64,000 nucleotides of DNA from Hydrogenophaga sp. Root209 (GCF_001428625.1 NZ_LMIE01000030.1:265400-329399), one strand, 5' to 3'. Counted from the stretch's first letter, positions 8,938-18,910 are shown. Program-made: numbers and translations. The notes: generated from the sequence alone by a model not told the origin.

Positions 8938-11138
8938 GGTGCAACGCGCGCGACGCGATCAAACAACCGACCCAGGCTGCCGGTCTGCGAGCTTCGTGAA
9001 TAGGCCTGCACCAAATGCCGGTTGAGCGCCAAGGCACTTTCATTTTCCTGGCTGGAGTTGGTGTGCATGGACAGCAGCAGCGATTCGCGAATGGAGTCCT
9101 TTGAATGGATGTCCGCAATGTGCACACCATGGAATTTGCGCAACTGGCCAGCGGTTCCGCCTTCGGGGTCGACCACGGCCAAAATCGGTCGCTCAGACCG
9201 CAGGTATTCGTAGATCTTGGCTGGTATCTGGGTATTGAAGTTGCTGCCCTGAAAAACGAGGAGCAGATCCGAGCCCATCATTTCTTCGATCGCGCGGTGA
9301 TAAGGAATGGGTGGCCCCACCTCAACGCAGTCGGTCAGGCCGTGGAGGTCGGCACAGGCCATCACTTCTTCACCGTGGTGCGGCGCACGAAAGCGGATAC
9401 ACAGGCGTTCCGGGTCGATCTGCCCTTCGTCGATCAGCATCCGCACCGCGGCAAAAAAGGTGGAAGGGTCCCTGTCCTTGGGATAGATGAGACCGCTGTG
9501 CAACAAAAGGAGCGTTCCGTCAGCAACGCCCTCACGCGAAGGCACCACCTGCTCAAAGGCCTCTTCGTCGTACCCGTTCTCGATCACCTGGCATTTGGCG
9601 GCATGGTCGGGGTAGCGCCGCTGGTACTCCTGCGCAGCGCTCGCGGTGGTGAACACGCAGGCCGATGCATGGCGCAAGACACTGGCCTCCAGCCACTGCC
9701 AGAGGCGGCGCTGTGTTTTGTCGAAGGGGTAGTCGCGGTTCACCATGGGGTCGCGAAAATCGGCCACCCAGGGTATGCCGCTGAGGCGCGACAAGGTGCC
9801 ACCGATGAGATGCGCGGTGGAGATGGGGTAGGTGCTCCAGATCAGCCACGGGCGCGCACGCCTGATCTCCCTCATGCCCATCCACACAGCAGGAAGCCAC
9901 CATGTCGACCAACGGTCGGGCAATGCAAACAGCCTGGGGTACTTGCCCTTGATGGACAGGTGTCGCGCGGCGTCCAGCGCCGTGGCGCGCACCACAGTGG
10001 TCTGTGCTGGTATGGAGGGCACGAGATCGTTTCGCTGCTCCTCGAAAGCCCGAGGGGTGGCCGCAAGAACCGACGTGGCCCAGCCCTGCTGGGGCAGGTA
10101 CTTCACGAAATTGAGGGTCCTCAGAATACCGCTGCTGCCCGCCTGAGGCGGGAAATGAAAGGCCACCATGAGCGCCCGCTTTTCATTGGCGGCGCTCTCG
10201 GCCAGCATGGGGGAGCGCTGCATCATGTTGCGCATGAACTGAAGGTTCATGCGCCCAGCGGTGGGTCCCCAGGGTGTGAAGCGGGGGATCTGGAGCAAGG
10301 ACGTGTCTGCAGACGCCACGCCACGCAGGGTGGTGAGCGCATAGCGGTAGCCTGCGCGGCGCACCATCTCGATGTGCTCCGGACCAAAGTCTTTGCCAGG
10401 TGCGCCATTGGGATAGGCAAAGGCTGTGACCTTGCCGCGAATGATGGATTCGATCTGCTCGCGCGCGCCGGCAATCTCTTCGTAGGCCTGGTTGGGCGTG
10501 CAACGGCTCAGGATCGGATGGGTGACCGAGTGTCCCCCAATGCCAAAACCCCTCGAGTGCAGTTCTCTCAGGTCGGCCACGTCCATCACGGGAACGCGTG
10601 TTCGCTCGAACCCGGTGTGCTCTTCCAAAGCCGTCAGGAGCCTCTCTTTCTCCGCAGGCTCCTGGTATTTCAGGAAATCATCCAGCCGGCGAATGGTGTT
10701 CTGCCGCTCGATCGGCTCGTCAAACTTTGAAGGCAGCAAGTCCACACCCGGCCATTCCAGTGCCGGAGTGCCCACAGGCGCTTGCGCTACGGCATGCAGG
10801 ATCCGCTCGTTCCACATGGGCAGGCCCGCGTACTGGCCAGAGGTGACGAAGAACGTGGCATGAACACCCAGACGCTCCAGCACAGGCACCACGCCGTCCA
10901 GCCAGTCCGGATAGCCGTCGTCGAACGTGATGCAGGCCGCGTTGGGGGGAAGGTTGCCGGCACGCAGAGAAACCAATGCTTCATCCAGCGGCAAGATTCG
11001 AAACCTGCGCATGGTCGCCTGCAGCACGGCGGTGAAATCAGCCAGATCCAGTTCTGCGGGGCACAGCGGGTGGTGCGTCTGCGGAATCTTGTGAAAGACG
11101 AGCGTGGTCAGTTTTCCGCTGGAGAACAGCTTAAACAT
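8934..11138 (-). CDS. Polysaccharide deacetylase (NodB) fused to a GT4 glycosyltransferase
   Basis: A 734-residue two-domain protein. The first roughly 300 residues form a NodB/CE4 polysaccharide deacetylase: ITFDDGYPDW gives the metal Asp (about residue 73), GIGGHSVTHPIL gives the two metal histidines, and FAYPNGAPG follows. After a linker near residue 310, a GT-B glycosyltransferase starts at LMVAFHFPPQAGSSG and ends with the donor region around IPAKIYEYLRSERP. The start is placed at ATG 11138 (MFKLFSS); the frame extends 18 Arg-rich codons upstream but these lie inside the O-ligase gene. It overlaps that gene by 8 bp. One chain may therefore both transfer a HexNAc-type sugar and remove N-acetyl groups; this is an inference. 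Confidence 0.82.
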   Translation of the reverse strand: MFKLFSSGKLTTLVFHKIPQTHHPLCPAELDLADFTAVLQATMRRFRILPLDEALVSLRAGNLPPNAACITFDDGYPDWLDGVVPVLERLGVHATFFVTSGQYAGLPMWNERILHAVAQAPVGTPALEWPGVDLLPSKFDEPIERQNTIRRLDDFLKYQEPAEKERLLTALEEHTGFERTRVPVMDVADLRELHSRGFGIGGHSVTHPILSRCTPNQAYEEIAGAREQIESIIRGKVTAFAYPNGAPGKDFGPEHIEMVRRAGYRYALTTLRGVASADTSLLQIPRFTPWGPTAGRMNLQFMRNMMQRSPMLAESAANEKRALMVAFHFPPQAGSSGILRTLNFVKYLPQQGWATSVLAATPRAFEEQRNDLVPSIPAQTTVVRATALDAARHLSIKGKYPRLFALPDRWSTWWLPAVWMGMREIRRARPWLIWSTYPISTAHLIGGTLSRLSGIPWVADFRDPMVNRDYPFDKTQRRLWQWLEASVLRHASACVFTTASAAQEYQRRYPDHAAKCQVIENGYDEEAFEQVVPSREGVADGTLLLLHSGLIYPKDRDPSTFFAAVRMLIDEGQIDPERLCIRFRAPHHGEEVMACADLHGLTDCVEVGPPIPYHRAIEEMMGSDLLLVFQGSNFNTQIPAKIYEYLRSERPILAVVDPEGGTAGQLRKFHGVHIADIHSKDSIRESLLLSMHTNSSQENESALALNRHLVQAYSRSSQTGSLGRLFDRVARVAP

Positions 11139-12465
11139 GGACCACGCCCCCCTGCGGCGCCGACACCAGCTCCTTCTTCTTCGCGCTCTCAAGAACCAGG
11201 ATGCGGTGGATGGCCGGCAGCATCATGATGAACAGGTAGACCAACTCGAAGTAGGCCAAACTCACGCCCGCTCCGCCTGCCATGAAGGCGACGAGTGAGA
11301 GGTTGATGGCAGTGGCGAGATCGGTTGCCCAGGCTGTGTCGGTCTTGGATTTGGCAGCCACCGCCTGGATTTTCCAGCGGTTGACGAAGGCGGAGGCGAG
11401 CAAGGACAGGAACAAGATCAGTCCGATGTAGCCCAGATCACCGAGTACCTGAAAGTAGTTGCTGTGTGCCGCCTTGGCCTTCATCGATGGGATGTTGTAA
11501 TCGATAAAATTCGGGGTGTCTTTGTATCGATTCCAGATCCACTGCATTTGCACCGCATGAAACCCCCCTCCGAGCAAGGGATTGTCATTGCCAATGTTCA
11601 CACTAACCTTCCAAGCGGCGACCCTACCAAGGAAAGACTGGTCCTCCGACGCAACCTTGATTGTTTCGATACGCTCAAACCATCGTTCGGGAGCAAACTG
11701 CATCACCCCTAAAGCGACGACGGAGACAAAGACGAGCGCCAGCATCTTTCTGGAGCTGGTAATCCAATACCAAACACCTAAAATCGCCAAGGCCAAAAAT
11801 CCTCCTCGAGAGTTAGACCCTAAAATGGTCAGCACACACAATGCAAAAGCGATGGATGCAACCCATTTCGCGTAGCGATTGGCACTGTATTTAGCCAGAT
11901 ACAAAAATATAGGTAACAACATCACCATGGCCAAGGCGTACAAGTTGTTGTCAGCAAGTGATGAGTTGGGGATCCCATAGATGTTGTGCCCTCCCCCCGA
12001 GGCAACTACCTTCAAGCCATCCAGCACTCCGTGAAATCCCAAGCCAGCAGCCAACACAATCAACGTCAAATGAATTCGCCAACGCGAGGTAAGAAAAAAT
12101 GGTGCTGCAAAAGCGAGCACCATTCCCTTGAGAAAGACATCGACGCGAAACCACACCAAGTTGTTCGGTTGCATGGCAAATGCAGATGACAAAAGCGCAT
12201 GGAGCACGAATAGCGCCAGCAACACTGAAGTACCTTCCAACTTGAAACTGCTGGGCTCGCGCTTCTTACCCTTATATATCCAAAACAACAGTAAAGCGAG
12301 GCCTGCAAAGACAAAAACATAGCGAAAGCCCTGCATGAACCCGTAGAGATACAACTGCGGAGAGAACACCGTTGCAAAAACCCAAAGCAAGAAGGCGACA
12401 AATGGACTTCGGAACGCCATGGGTAACACGCTCAGCATTACGCCGAACATGAACAGATCTCTCAT
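11131..12465 (-). CDS. O-antigen ligase/polymerase family protein, exosortase A associated
   Basis: A 444-residue membrane protein with about 11-12 transmembrane segments and the Wzy_C/O-ligase type periplasmic loop (about residues 255-330, including FLGRVAAWKVS, NPLLGGG and AAHSNYFQVLGDLG). It matches the putative O-glycosylation ligase family found beside exosortase A (TIGR03097 type). It would polymerise or ligate EPS repeat units in the periplasm. Its ATG overlaps the stop of the preceding 49-residue gene (ATGA at 12462-12465), and its 3' end overlaps the deacetylase-glycosyltransferase gene. Base composition is somewhat more AT-rich than wecC, suggesting strain-specific exchange. Confidence 0.87.
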   Translation of the reverse strand: MRDLFMFGVMLSVLPMAFRSPFVAFLLWVFATVFSPQLYLYGFMQGFRYVFVFAGLALLLFWIYKGKKREPSSFKLEGTSVLLALFVLHALLSSAFAMQPNNLVWFRVDVFLKGMVLAFAAPFFLTSRWRIHLTLIVLAAGLGFHGVLDGLKVVASGGGHNIYGIPNSSLADNNLYALAMVMLLPIFLYLAKYSANRYAKWVASIAFALCVLTILGSNSRGGFLALAILGVWYWITSSRKMLALVFVSVVALGVMQFAPERWFERIETIKVASEDQSFLGRVAAWKVSVNIGNDNPLLGGGFHAVQMQWIWNRYKDTPNFIDYNIPSMKAKAAHSNYFQVLGDLGYIGLILFLSLLASAFVNRWKIQAVAAKSKTDTAWATDLATAINLSLVAFMAGGAGVSLAYFELVYLFIMMLPAIHRILVLESAKKKELVSAPQGGVVHV

Positions 12466-12611
12466 TTGTCGATGTCCTTTTTGGTTTCTTTGAATGCGAA
12501 AAAACCAAGATCGGAAACCTTGACCTCCGGCTTCTTGCCTGCTCGAAATGCAATCCAGCAGCAGTAAGACACAAGCACCAGATCAAAAGCAAACAAACTG
12601 GATTCAATCAT
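12462..12611 (-). CDS. Small 49-residue membrane-anchored protein in the EPS locus
   Basis: A 49-codon ORF fills the gap between wecC and the O-ligase gene. It starts ATG at 12611, preceded by GGGAGG at a good distance, and ends in an ATGA overlap with the O-ligase start. The product begins MIESSLFAF, has one hydrophobic stretch of about 16 residues (FAFDLVLVSYCCWIAF) and a charged C-terminal half ending KETKKDIDK. The ribosome binding site and coupling argue that it is a real gene. I do not recognise the family; a small partner of the membrane O-ligase/polymerase is a reasonable guess. Confidence 0.65.
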   Translation of the reverse strand: MIESSLFAFDLVLVSYCCWIAFRAGKKPEVKVSDLGFFAFKETKKDIDK

Positions 12612-12629
12612 GAGGCCTCCCTCGCAAAA

Positions 12630-13850
12630 TCACCGCAGCACACCCTTGGTGTCGATCACGACCTTGTCCTTGATGACCTGTGGATCGATCGCAGTGAACT
12701 CGGAGTGGTCAACCAGCAGCAGCAGGATGTCGGCTTCCTTGAGCACTTCCTTCAAGTCGTACAGAGGGAACGAGACCTTGTCCTTGGCCACGTTCGGGTC
12801 GCAGGCCATGACCTTGCCGATGCCCGACTTGAGCAGGTGCTCGACGATGTCCATGGACGGCGACTCGCGCATGTCGTCGATGTTGGCCTTGAAGGTGAGG
12901 CCCAGGGCGCCAATGACAGGATCCTTGAAACGCTGTGCCTTGGCACGCACTTTTTCAATCACCCAATGCGGCTTGGAGTCGTTGACCTCCCGCGCCGTGC
13001 GGATCAGGCGCGCCTCTTCAGGTGCGCTGGACACGATGAACCACGGGTCCACCGCGATGCAGTGCCCGCCCACGCCAGGACCTGGCTGCAGGATGTTGAC
13101 GCGGGGATGGCGGTTGGCCAGGGCGATGGTTTCCCACACGTTGATGCCCAGGCGGTCGCAAATGATGGAGAGTTCGTTGGCAAACGCGATGTTCACGTCG
13201 CGGAACGAGTTTTCGACCAGCTTGGACAACTCGGCTGTGCGGCTGTCCGTTTCCAGGATCGCGCCGTTGCAGAAGGTCTTGTAAAGCGTCCTCGCCTTGG
13301 CAATGGCGGCCTTGGTGGTACCACCGATGATGCGGTCGTTGTCCACCAACTCACGCAGGATGTGGCCCGGCAGCACACGCTCAGGGCAATGCGCCGTGTG
13401 CACCTTGCCCGCCAGCTCGGGCCGCTCGGTGGCAATGATCTTTTCGATCACCTCGGTGGTGCCCACCGGCGAAGTGGACTCAAGAATCACCAGGTTGTCT
13501 TCGCGCAGGTAGGGCACGATGGCCCGCGTGGCAGCCTCCACATAGCTCAGGTCGGGCGCCTTGGGGTTGCCGCCCTCCTCCTTGAACGGCGTGGGTACGG
13601 CCAGGATGAAGGTGTCGCCTTCTTCGGGCGTCAGCGATGCGCGCAGGTTGCCGCTGTTGACAGCGGAGCGAACGAGGATGTCCAGGTCGGGCTCGACAAT
13701 GTGAATGCGGCCCGAGTTGATGGTGTCCACCGCTTTGGCATTGACGTCCACACCCAGCACCTGGTGCCCTTTGGTGGCCAGCATGGAGGCGGTGGGCAGA
13801 CCAATGTAGCCCAGGCCCATGACGACGATCTTTTGCAGTTCTCTTGCCAT
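12630..13850 (-). CDS. wecC: UDP-N-acetyl-D-mannosamine dehydrogenase
   Basis: A 406-residue UDP-sugar dehydrogenase that oxidises UDP-ManNAc to UDP-ManNAcA with two NAD. The N-terminal Rossmann motif is MGLGYIGLPTA; the central linker helix and catalytic region contain ELSKLVENSFRDVNIAFANE; the catalytic cysteine is in GPGVGGHCIAVDPWF (about residue 260); the C-terminal UDP-binding domain has GLTFKANIDDMRESPS. The length and sequence are typical of WecC rather than UDP-glucose dehydrogenase. Together with wecB in the same locus it supplies ManNAcA for the polymer. It lies 18 bp upstream of the 49-residue ORF on the same strand. Confidence 0.93.
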   Translation of the reverse strand: MARELQKIVVMGLGYIGLPTASMLATKGHQVLGVDVNAKAVDTINSGRIHIVEPDLDILVRSAVNSGNLRASLTPEEGDTFILAVPTPFKEEGGNPKAPDLSYVEAATRAIVPYLREDNLVILESTSPVGTTEVIEKIIATERPELAGKVHTAHCPERVLPGHILRELVDNDRIIGGTTKAAIAKARTLYKTFCNGAILETDSRTAELSKLVENSFRDVNIAFANELSIICDRLGINVWETIALANRHPRVNILQPGPGVGGHCIAVDPWFIVSSAPEEARLIRTAREVNDSKPHWVIEKVRAKAQRFKDPVIGALGLTFKANIDDMRESPSMDIVEHLLKSGIGKVMACDPNVAKDKVSFPLYDLKEVLKEADILLLLVDHSEFTAIDPQVIKDKVVIDTKGVLR

Positions 13851-13851
13851 T

Positions 13852-14922
13852 TCAGTTCTCTTTCGCGTTGTTTGAATTCTGTTTCAGGGCGGTCGCCGCG
13901 GCTTCCATGAGCAGCGCCACGCCGATGCTGTTGAAGTGTTGGTCATACGGCCCGACGTCCAGGCGCAAGGGCGACTGGCGCTGATGCTCACGGTAAATGG
14001 GCTCTCCCTGCACCACGCTTTGGCCGCGTGCGCGCAAGCGCTGGGCCAGATGGTAGCTCTCGTCAGGCAGGCGCACGCCTGAATCGAGGTTTCTCCGGTT
14101 CATGTCGATGACAAACACCACGCGAACGCCCTCCAGGGTGTCGAATTTCTCAAAAAATGCATCCACTGCCGCATCAACAATCCTCTTTTGCTCCACTGCG
14201 AGGGGCTCCAGGGCCGTCTGAACCGGCGCCGGACCGGGCTTTCCCGACTCGGGGGGCGTGCCCGACCGCCAGAAATCGGGCGAGTTCATCCGCGCCGTGT
14301 TGAACTTGAGCTGGCTGTTGAGATATTGGGCCAGGGCCGATTCACGAAGCACGTTTTTGAACCAGCTGGACGCTGGTCGCCTGCTGACGGTTGGCTCCAG
14401 GGTGTCGGGCGACAGGCAGCGGGCGTGCACGTTGGCCGAATTGCACAAGGCCTGACTGGCGTCCGTATGCTCCATCAAGACCACGAATGTGTTGAGCCCC
14501 AGTGCCCGATGCGCCCACTCGATGCGCTCGGCATAGTCCAGCAGCGAAGAACCGGGCCCACCCATGGCATAGACCCGCCGCCCGCCCAAAGCTCGCTCCA
14601 GCTGGGCTGCGGGCCGATCCGCCATCGGCAGCATGGAGGCTTCGACATAGCTGTCGCCGATCAACCCCACGGCGTCGCTGCCCGCCACGAAGTCGTGCTC
14701 GGCCGCGAACCCCATGTTGTTGCTGCGCAGGTGCTGCACATTGCGCAGATCCCATCCCGTGGCCATGGTCCATTCGTGGTTGGGTGGGTAGTTGAGGATG
14801 TTGGGCGTGAGGTGATAGTCGGTGTTCGTGGCGGTGGACACGGGCAGCACGCGCAGGATCAACTCGGCCGCGAAGACTGCGGCCATGGCACCGAACAGCA
14901 GAAACAGTACGCGCTGGATCAC
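13852..14922 (-). CDS. SGNH-hydrolase-like protein, probable polysaccharide O-acetylation partner
   Basis: A membrane-anchored protein of about 356 residues. An N-terminal hydrophobic helix (VLFLLFGAMAAVFAAELIL) is followed by a periplasmic domain with GDSYVEAS, the SGNH block I serine, and near the C-terminus DQHFNSIG, the usual D-x-x-H catalytic pair. Such proteins (AlgX/AlgJ/DltD-like) pass acyl groups delivered by an MBOAT protein to polysaccharide. The neighbouring MBOAT gene ends one base before the GTG at 14922. I chose that GTG; an in-frame GTG at 14961 would add 13 residues inside the MBOAT gene. It is followed one base later by wecC. Family assignment is by motif only. Confidence 0.72.
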   Translation of the reverse strand: MIQRVLFLLFGAMAAVFAAELILRVLPVSTATNTDYHLTPNILNYPPNHEWTMATGWDLRNVQHLRSNNMGFAAEHDFVAGSDAVGLIGDSYVEASMLPMADRPAAQLERALGGRRVYAMGGPGSSLLDYAERIEWAHRALGLNTFVVLMEHTDASQALCNSANVHARCLSPDTLEPTVSRRPASSWFKNVLRESALAQYLNSQLKFNTARMNSPDFWRSGTPPESGKPGPAPVQTALEPLAVEQKRIVDAAVDAFFEKFDTLEGVRVVFVIDMNRRNLDSGVRLPDESYHLAQRLRARGQSVVQGEPIYREHQRQSPLRLDVGPYDQHFNSIGVALLMEAAATALKQNSNNAKEN

Positions 14923-14923
14923 G

Positions 14924-16396
14924 TCAGAAGTTGAAGTAAATGAAAGCACCAGCCACGCCACGGCTGTTGTTCAGGAGGATCAACAACGCAATAAGGGTAA
15001 CGCTGGCTCCCGCAACAAATGCCACCCGTGCCTCACGGCCCAGCACCAGGGCGCGCAGGCTGATACCCAGATCATTGCTGTTCCTGGGCCAGAGTGCCAC
15101 CAGCGTCAGAAAGGCGCAAATCCACCAACCTGTGGCCGCATGCAGCCCGGCATTCCAGAGCACTGTGCCGAACTCGGTGTGCACCAGACTGAGCATGGAA
15201 GCATAGATGGCGGTGGCGCCCTCCAGCGACGGTGACCGGAACAGCACCCAGGCAAACACCACGCACAACATGGTGAGCGCCCACGACAACACCTTCAAGG
15301 TCAGGGAGCCGGCAACCGACGGCTGAGCGCGAGGGGAGGCGCTGGTGCCGCGCAGCCTGGCCCCCACCTGCTGGATCACGAGATAGAGGCCGTGCAGCGT
15401 GCCCCACAGCACAAAAGACCAGCTCGCACCGTGCCAGAGCCCGCCCAGGATCATCGTGGTCAGCAGGTTGGCGTACCGGCGCACGTCTCCGCGACGGTTG
15501 CCGCCCAGGGCGATGTAGAGATAGTCGCGAAGGAAAGCGGAGAGGGACATGTGCCAGCGCCGCCAGAACTCGCTGATGTTGGTGGCCAGGTACGGCGAAT
15601 TGAAGTTGAACGGCAGGCGGATGTTGAGCATCCAGGACAGACCCACAGCCATGTCGGAATAGCCCGAAAAGTCGAAGTACAGCTGCAATGTGTAGGCCAG
15701 AGCCCCCAGCCAGGCCTCCTCCATGGTGGGTACGCTGCCCTGCTCTGCTCCATCGAACACGGCATCGGCGTATGGACTCACACCATCGGCAAGCACCACC
15801 TTCTTGAACAGGCCAAGCGCGAAGATGCCCAGCCCGATACCCAGGTTGTTGAAGTTGAAGCGGTAAGTTTCGGTGCGCGCGAACTGCGGCATCATCTGCG
15901 CGTGGTGGAGCACCGGACCGGCCACGAGGTGCGGAAAGTACGTCACGAACAGGCCGTAGTGCACAAAGCTCGGCTCACGCACACCCTTGGCGTACGAATC
16001 CACCAGAAAGGCGATCTGGGTGAAGGTGAAGAACGAGATGCCGATGGGCAGCACGATCTGACCCAGGCTCCACTCGGTGCCCGCCAGCGCATTGATGTTC
16101 GACAGCAGAAAGCCCGCGTACTTGAAGTAGGCCAGCAGCAGCAGGTTGATGGTCACACCGACGGTGAGCCAGGCTTTTGATCGCAGCGCGCCGATGCGCT
16201 GCCCAACCACATAGTTGAATGTGATCGAGACCAACAGCAACAGCGTGAACTCGGGCATCCACGCTGCATAGAACACCAACGAGGCGAGGAAAAGCCACAG
16301 CGCCGCGCCGCGCTCCGACCATTTCCCGATGACGAAAAATCCGGCCAACACGATGGGCAGGTACACCCAGGCGAAAAGAGCGGACGTGAACAGCAT
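14924..16396 (-). CDS. MBOAT family membrane-bound O-acyltransferase (AlgI-like)
   Basis: A 490-residue polytopic membrane protein of the AlgI/DltB branch of MBOAT acyltransferases. It starts MLFTSALFAWVYLPIVLAGFF, as these proteins often do. The family core includes YFDFSGYSDMAVGLSWML, EFWRRWHMSLSAFLRDY and the catalytic histidine in GGLWHGASWSFVLWG at about residue 320. It would carry an acetyl or other acyl group across the inner membrane for O-acylation of the EPS. The adjacent SGNH protein is the likely transferase partner. It lies 21 bp after wecB and probably belongs to the same transcript. Confidence 0.9.
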   Translation of the reverse strand: MLFTSALFAWVYLPIVLAGFFVIGKWSERGAALWLFLASLVFYAAWMPEFTLLLLVSITFNYVVGQRIGALRSKAWLTVGVTINLLLLAYFKYAGFLLSNINALAGTEWSLGQIVLPIGISFFTFTQIAFLVDSYAKGVREPSFVHYGLFVTYFPHLVAGPVLHHAQMMPQFARTETYRFNFNNLGIGLGIFALGLFKKVVLADGVSPYADAVFDGAEQGSVPTMEEAWLGALAYTLQLYFDFSGYSDMAVGLSWMLNIRLPFNFNSPYLATNISEFWRRWHMSLSAFLRDYLYIALGGNRRGDVRRYANLLTTMILGGLWHGASWSFVLWGTLHGLYLVIQQVGARLRGTSASPRAQPSVAGSLTLKVLSWALTMLCVVFAWVLFRSPSLEGATAIYASMLSLVHTEFGTVLWNAGLHAATGWWICAFLTLVALWPRNSNDLGISLRALVLGREARVAFVAGASVTLIALLILLNNSRGVAGAFIYFNF

Positions 16397-16417
16397 GGGC
16401 CTGGAGCAGTGGTCCGC

Positions 16418-17560
16418 TCAGGGGCTCAGGGCTGGCAAGCCGCAGACGGTCTGCACGATCCGCTGCACCGCCTTGCCATCACCATAGGGGTTGTGCGCGC
16501 GTGACATGGTGGCATAGGCATCGGCATCCACCAACAAGCGGCGCGCCTCGGCCACGATCTTCTCGCGTGATGTGCCGACGAGTTTCACCGTGCCGGCTTC
16601 CACCGCTTCGGGTCGCTCGGTGGTGTCCCGCATCACCAACACGGGCTTGCCCAATGACGGTGCTTCTTCCTGAATGCCGCCCGAGTCGGTGACGATGATG
16701 TACGAGCGGTCCATCAGGTAGAGGAACGGCAAATAGTCCACCGGCTCAATGAGGTGGACGTTGGCCAATCCGCGTGCGGCCAGAATGTCTTTCACCGGTT
16801 GGCGCACGTTGGGGTTCAGATGCACCGGGTAGAGGATCTCAACGTCGTCGTGCTCGGCCGCTATGTCGGCAAGAGCTTCGCAGATGTGCTGGAAGCCCTC
16901 GCCGAAGTTCTCGCGCCGGTGACCGGTCACCAGGATGAGGCGGCGCTGCGGATTCAGAAAAGCGAAGCGTTGCGCCAGCTCGGCTTTCAGCGCCGTGTCA
17001 TTGCGCAGTTTGTCCACCACGGCCAACAAGGCGTCGATCACGGTGTTGCCGGTGACGTGGATGGCGTCAGCGGAGATGCCTTCACGCAGCAGGTTGTCGC
17101 GCGAGGCCGCGGTGGGTGCAAAGTGGACGTCGGCAATCGACCCGGTGAGCTTGCGGTTCATCTCCTCCGGAAAGGGCGAGTGCTTGTTGCCGGTGCGCAG
17201 GCCGGCTTCAACATGCCCCACCGGCACGCGGGCGTAGTAAGCGGCGAGGCTGGTGGCCAGCGTGGTGGTGGTGTCGCCATGCACGAGCACGAGGTCGGGC
17301 TTCTCCTGCTGCAACACGCCCTTGAGGCCAAGCAGGATGTTGCTGGTGATGTCAAAGAGATCCTGACCGGGCTTCATGATGTTCAGGTCGTGCTCGGGCA
17401 CGATGTCGAACAGCTTGAGGACCTGGTCGAGCATCTCGCGGTGCTGCGCCGTGACGCAGACCACCGTTTCAATCTCACCTGCCCGAGCCTGCAGACCTTT
17501 CACCAGCGGTGCCATCTTGATGGCTTCTGGGCGGGTGCCGAATACAACCATGACTTTCAT
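16418..17560 (-). CDS. wecB: UDP-N-acetylglucosamine 2-epimerase (non-hydrolysing)
   Basis: A 380-residue enzyme interconverting UDP-GlcNAc and UDP-ManNAc. The start [19 protein letters not shown] is the family N-terminus; [20 protein letters not shown] and [11 protein letters not shown] hold the catalytic Asp, Glu and His residues, and [19 protein letters not shown] binds UDP. ATG 17560 is chosen although the frame extends 38 codons upstream, because it matches the family start and forms an ATGA overlap with the upstream glycosyltransferase stop. Its product feeds WecC, so the locus encodes a complete UDP-ManNAcA supply. Confidence 0.95.
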   Translation of the reverse strand: MKVMVVFGTRPEAIKMAPLVKGLQARAGEIETVVCVTAQHREMLDQVLKLFDIVPEHDLNIMKPGQDLFDITSNILLGLKGVLQQEKPDLVLVHGDTTTTLATSLAAYYARVPVGHVEAGLRTGNKHSPFPEEMNRKLTGSIADVHFAPTAASRDNLLREGISADAIHVTGNTVIDALLAVVDKLRNDTALKAELAQRFAFLNPQRRLILVTGHRRENFGEGFQHICEALADIAAEHDDVEILYPVHLNPNVRQPVKDILAARGLANVHLIEPVDYLPFLYLMDRSYIIVTDSGGIQEEAPSLGKPVLVMRDTTERPEAVEAGTVKLVGTSREKIVAEARRLLVDADAYATMSRAHNPYGDGKAVQRIVQTVCGLPALSP

Positions 17561-18768
17561 TGGGTTCCCTTGGAGAGCAATGCCTTGTAAGGCGCTTCGT
17601 AGTTGGCGACGCTGTTGCGCCAGTTGCGCACGGATTCCACGAACTGGCGGCCATTGGCGCGCAGCTCGGGCCATCGGGCGCGATTCTGGAGCATGTCCAG
17701 GATGGCATCTGCCAGTGCACCGACGTCGTCGGCCTTGAACAGCCAGCCGGTTTCACCATGGCGGATGAGTTCTTTGTGGCCGCCCACATCGGAGGCCACA
17801 AACAGGTGCCCCTGGGCCATGGCTTCCAGCGGTTTGAGTGGCGTCACGAGTTCGGTCAGGCGCATGGAGTGGCGCGGGTACGCGAGCACATCGATCAGGT
17901 CGTAGTACCGATTGACCTCGGCATGCGGCACCCGGCCAGTGAACGCCACGTGATCGCCCAGACCCAGCGCCTGAACCTGCGCCTTGAGGGCCGCGTCTTG
18001 CGGTCCACCGCCCACCAGCAGCAGAAAGATGTCCGGCCGGGATTTCAGCAGCAGAGGAAGTGCCGCCACCAGAAGATCGAGCCCTTCGTAGGCATAGAAC
18101 GAGCCGATGAAGCCCACCACCGTGCGTCCCTTCAGACCCCAGCGCGCCTGCAGCGCAGGTTCGGGGGCCTGGGCCAACTGGAAACCTTGTACATCGACCG
18201 CATTGAGAATCACCGTCACCTTGGCGGACGGCACGCCCCGGGCGACGATGTCGCTGCGCAGTCCTTCGCAAATGGTGAACACATGTCCAGCCTGGCGAAT
18301 GGCATGGCTTTCCAGCGCCCGCGTAGCCCGGTAGCGCAGGCTGCCCTCGCGGGTGCTGCCGTGGTCGACGGCGGCGTCTTCCCAGAAGGCACGGATCTCG
18401 TACACCACGGGAATGCCGTTGCGCCGACCCACCTTGAGGGCGGGCAAGGCATTGAGCACCGGCGAGTGGGCATGAATGATGTCTGGGCGCACTTGGTCCA
18501 CGACGGTCTGCAACCGGCGCGCCAGCGCGCTCATCAGCTGGAGTTCGCCCACCAGAGGAAGCTTCACGGAGGGCTGAGCGTGCGGCGTGCGAAAGAAGTG
18601 CAGTCCGTCGACGCTTTCTTCAAGCTGCTCGGCGGCGCCATGCTTGGGCGAGGTCAGATGAAAGGTCTGCCAGCCCCGCGCTCGCTGTTCACGCAACAGG
18701 GCCGCCGTGCGAAACGTGTACCCGCTGTGCAGCGGAATGGAATGGTCAAGGACATGAAGAACGCGCAT
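17557..18768 (-). CDS. Exosortase A-associated glycosyltransferase (GT4)
   Basis: A 403-residue GT-B glycosyltransferase of the family specifically linked to exosortase A loci (TIGR04063 type). It begins [20 protein letters not shown], which is characteristic, has [13 protein letters not shown] and [18 protein letters not shown] in the first domain, and [13 protein letters not shown] and [15 protein letters not shown] in the donor domain. It likely acts in an early step of the conserved EPS repeat unit at the cytoplasmic membrane. The gene starts at ATG 18768, divergent from the CapK-like gene, and is coupled to wecB through ATGA. Confidence 0.92.
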   Translation of the reverse strand: MRVLHVLDHSIPLHSGYTFRTAALLREQRARGWQTFHLTSPKHGAAEQLEESVDGLHFFRTPHAQPSVKLPLVGELQLMSALARRLQTVVDQVRPDIIHAHSPVLNALPALKVGRRNGIPVVYEIRAFWEDAAVDHGSTREGSLRYRATRALESHAIRQAGHVFTICEGLRSDIVARGVPSAKVTVILNAVDVQGFQLAQAPEPALQARWGLKGRTVVGFIGSFYAYEGLDLLVAALPLLLKSRPDIFLLLVGGGPQDAALKAQVQALGLGDHVAFTGRVPHAEVNRYYDLIDVLAYPRHSMRLTELVTPLKPLEAMAQGHLFVASDVGGHKELIRHGETGWLFKADDVGALADAILDMLQNRARWPELRANGRQFVESVRNWRNSVANYEAPYKALLSKGTQ

Positions 18769-18910
18769 GGTCAGACGTCAAGGGTTCCGTGGCTGTATTG
18801 GCAAAGACGGGCAGATTCGCTCATGTCCAGCTCCTGTTGAAACCGGGCCGAGCCACAAAAAACAACGACCCCAATCGCAAAGCCTGCAACGACCGGTCTA
18901 CCATTTGCAC

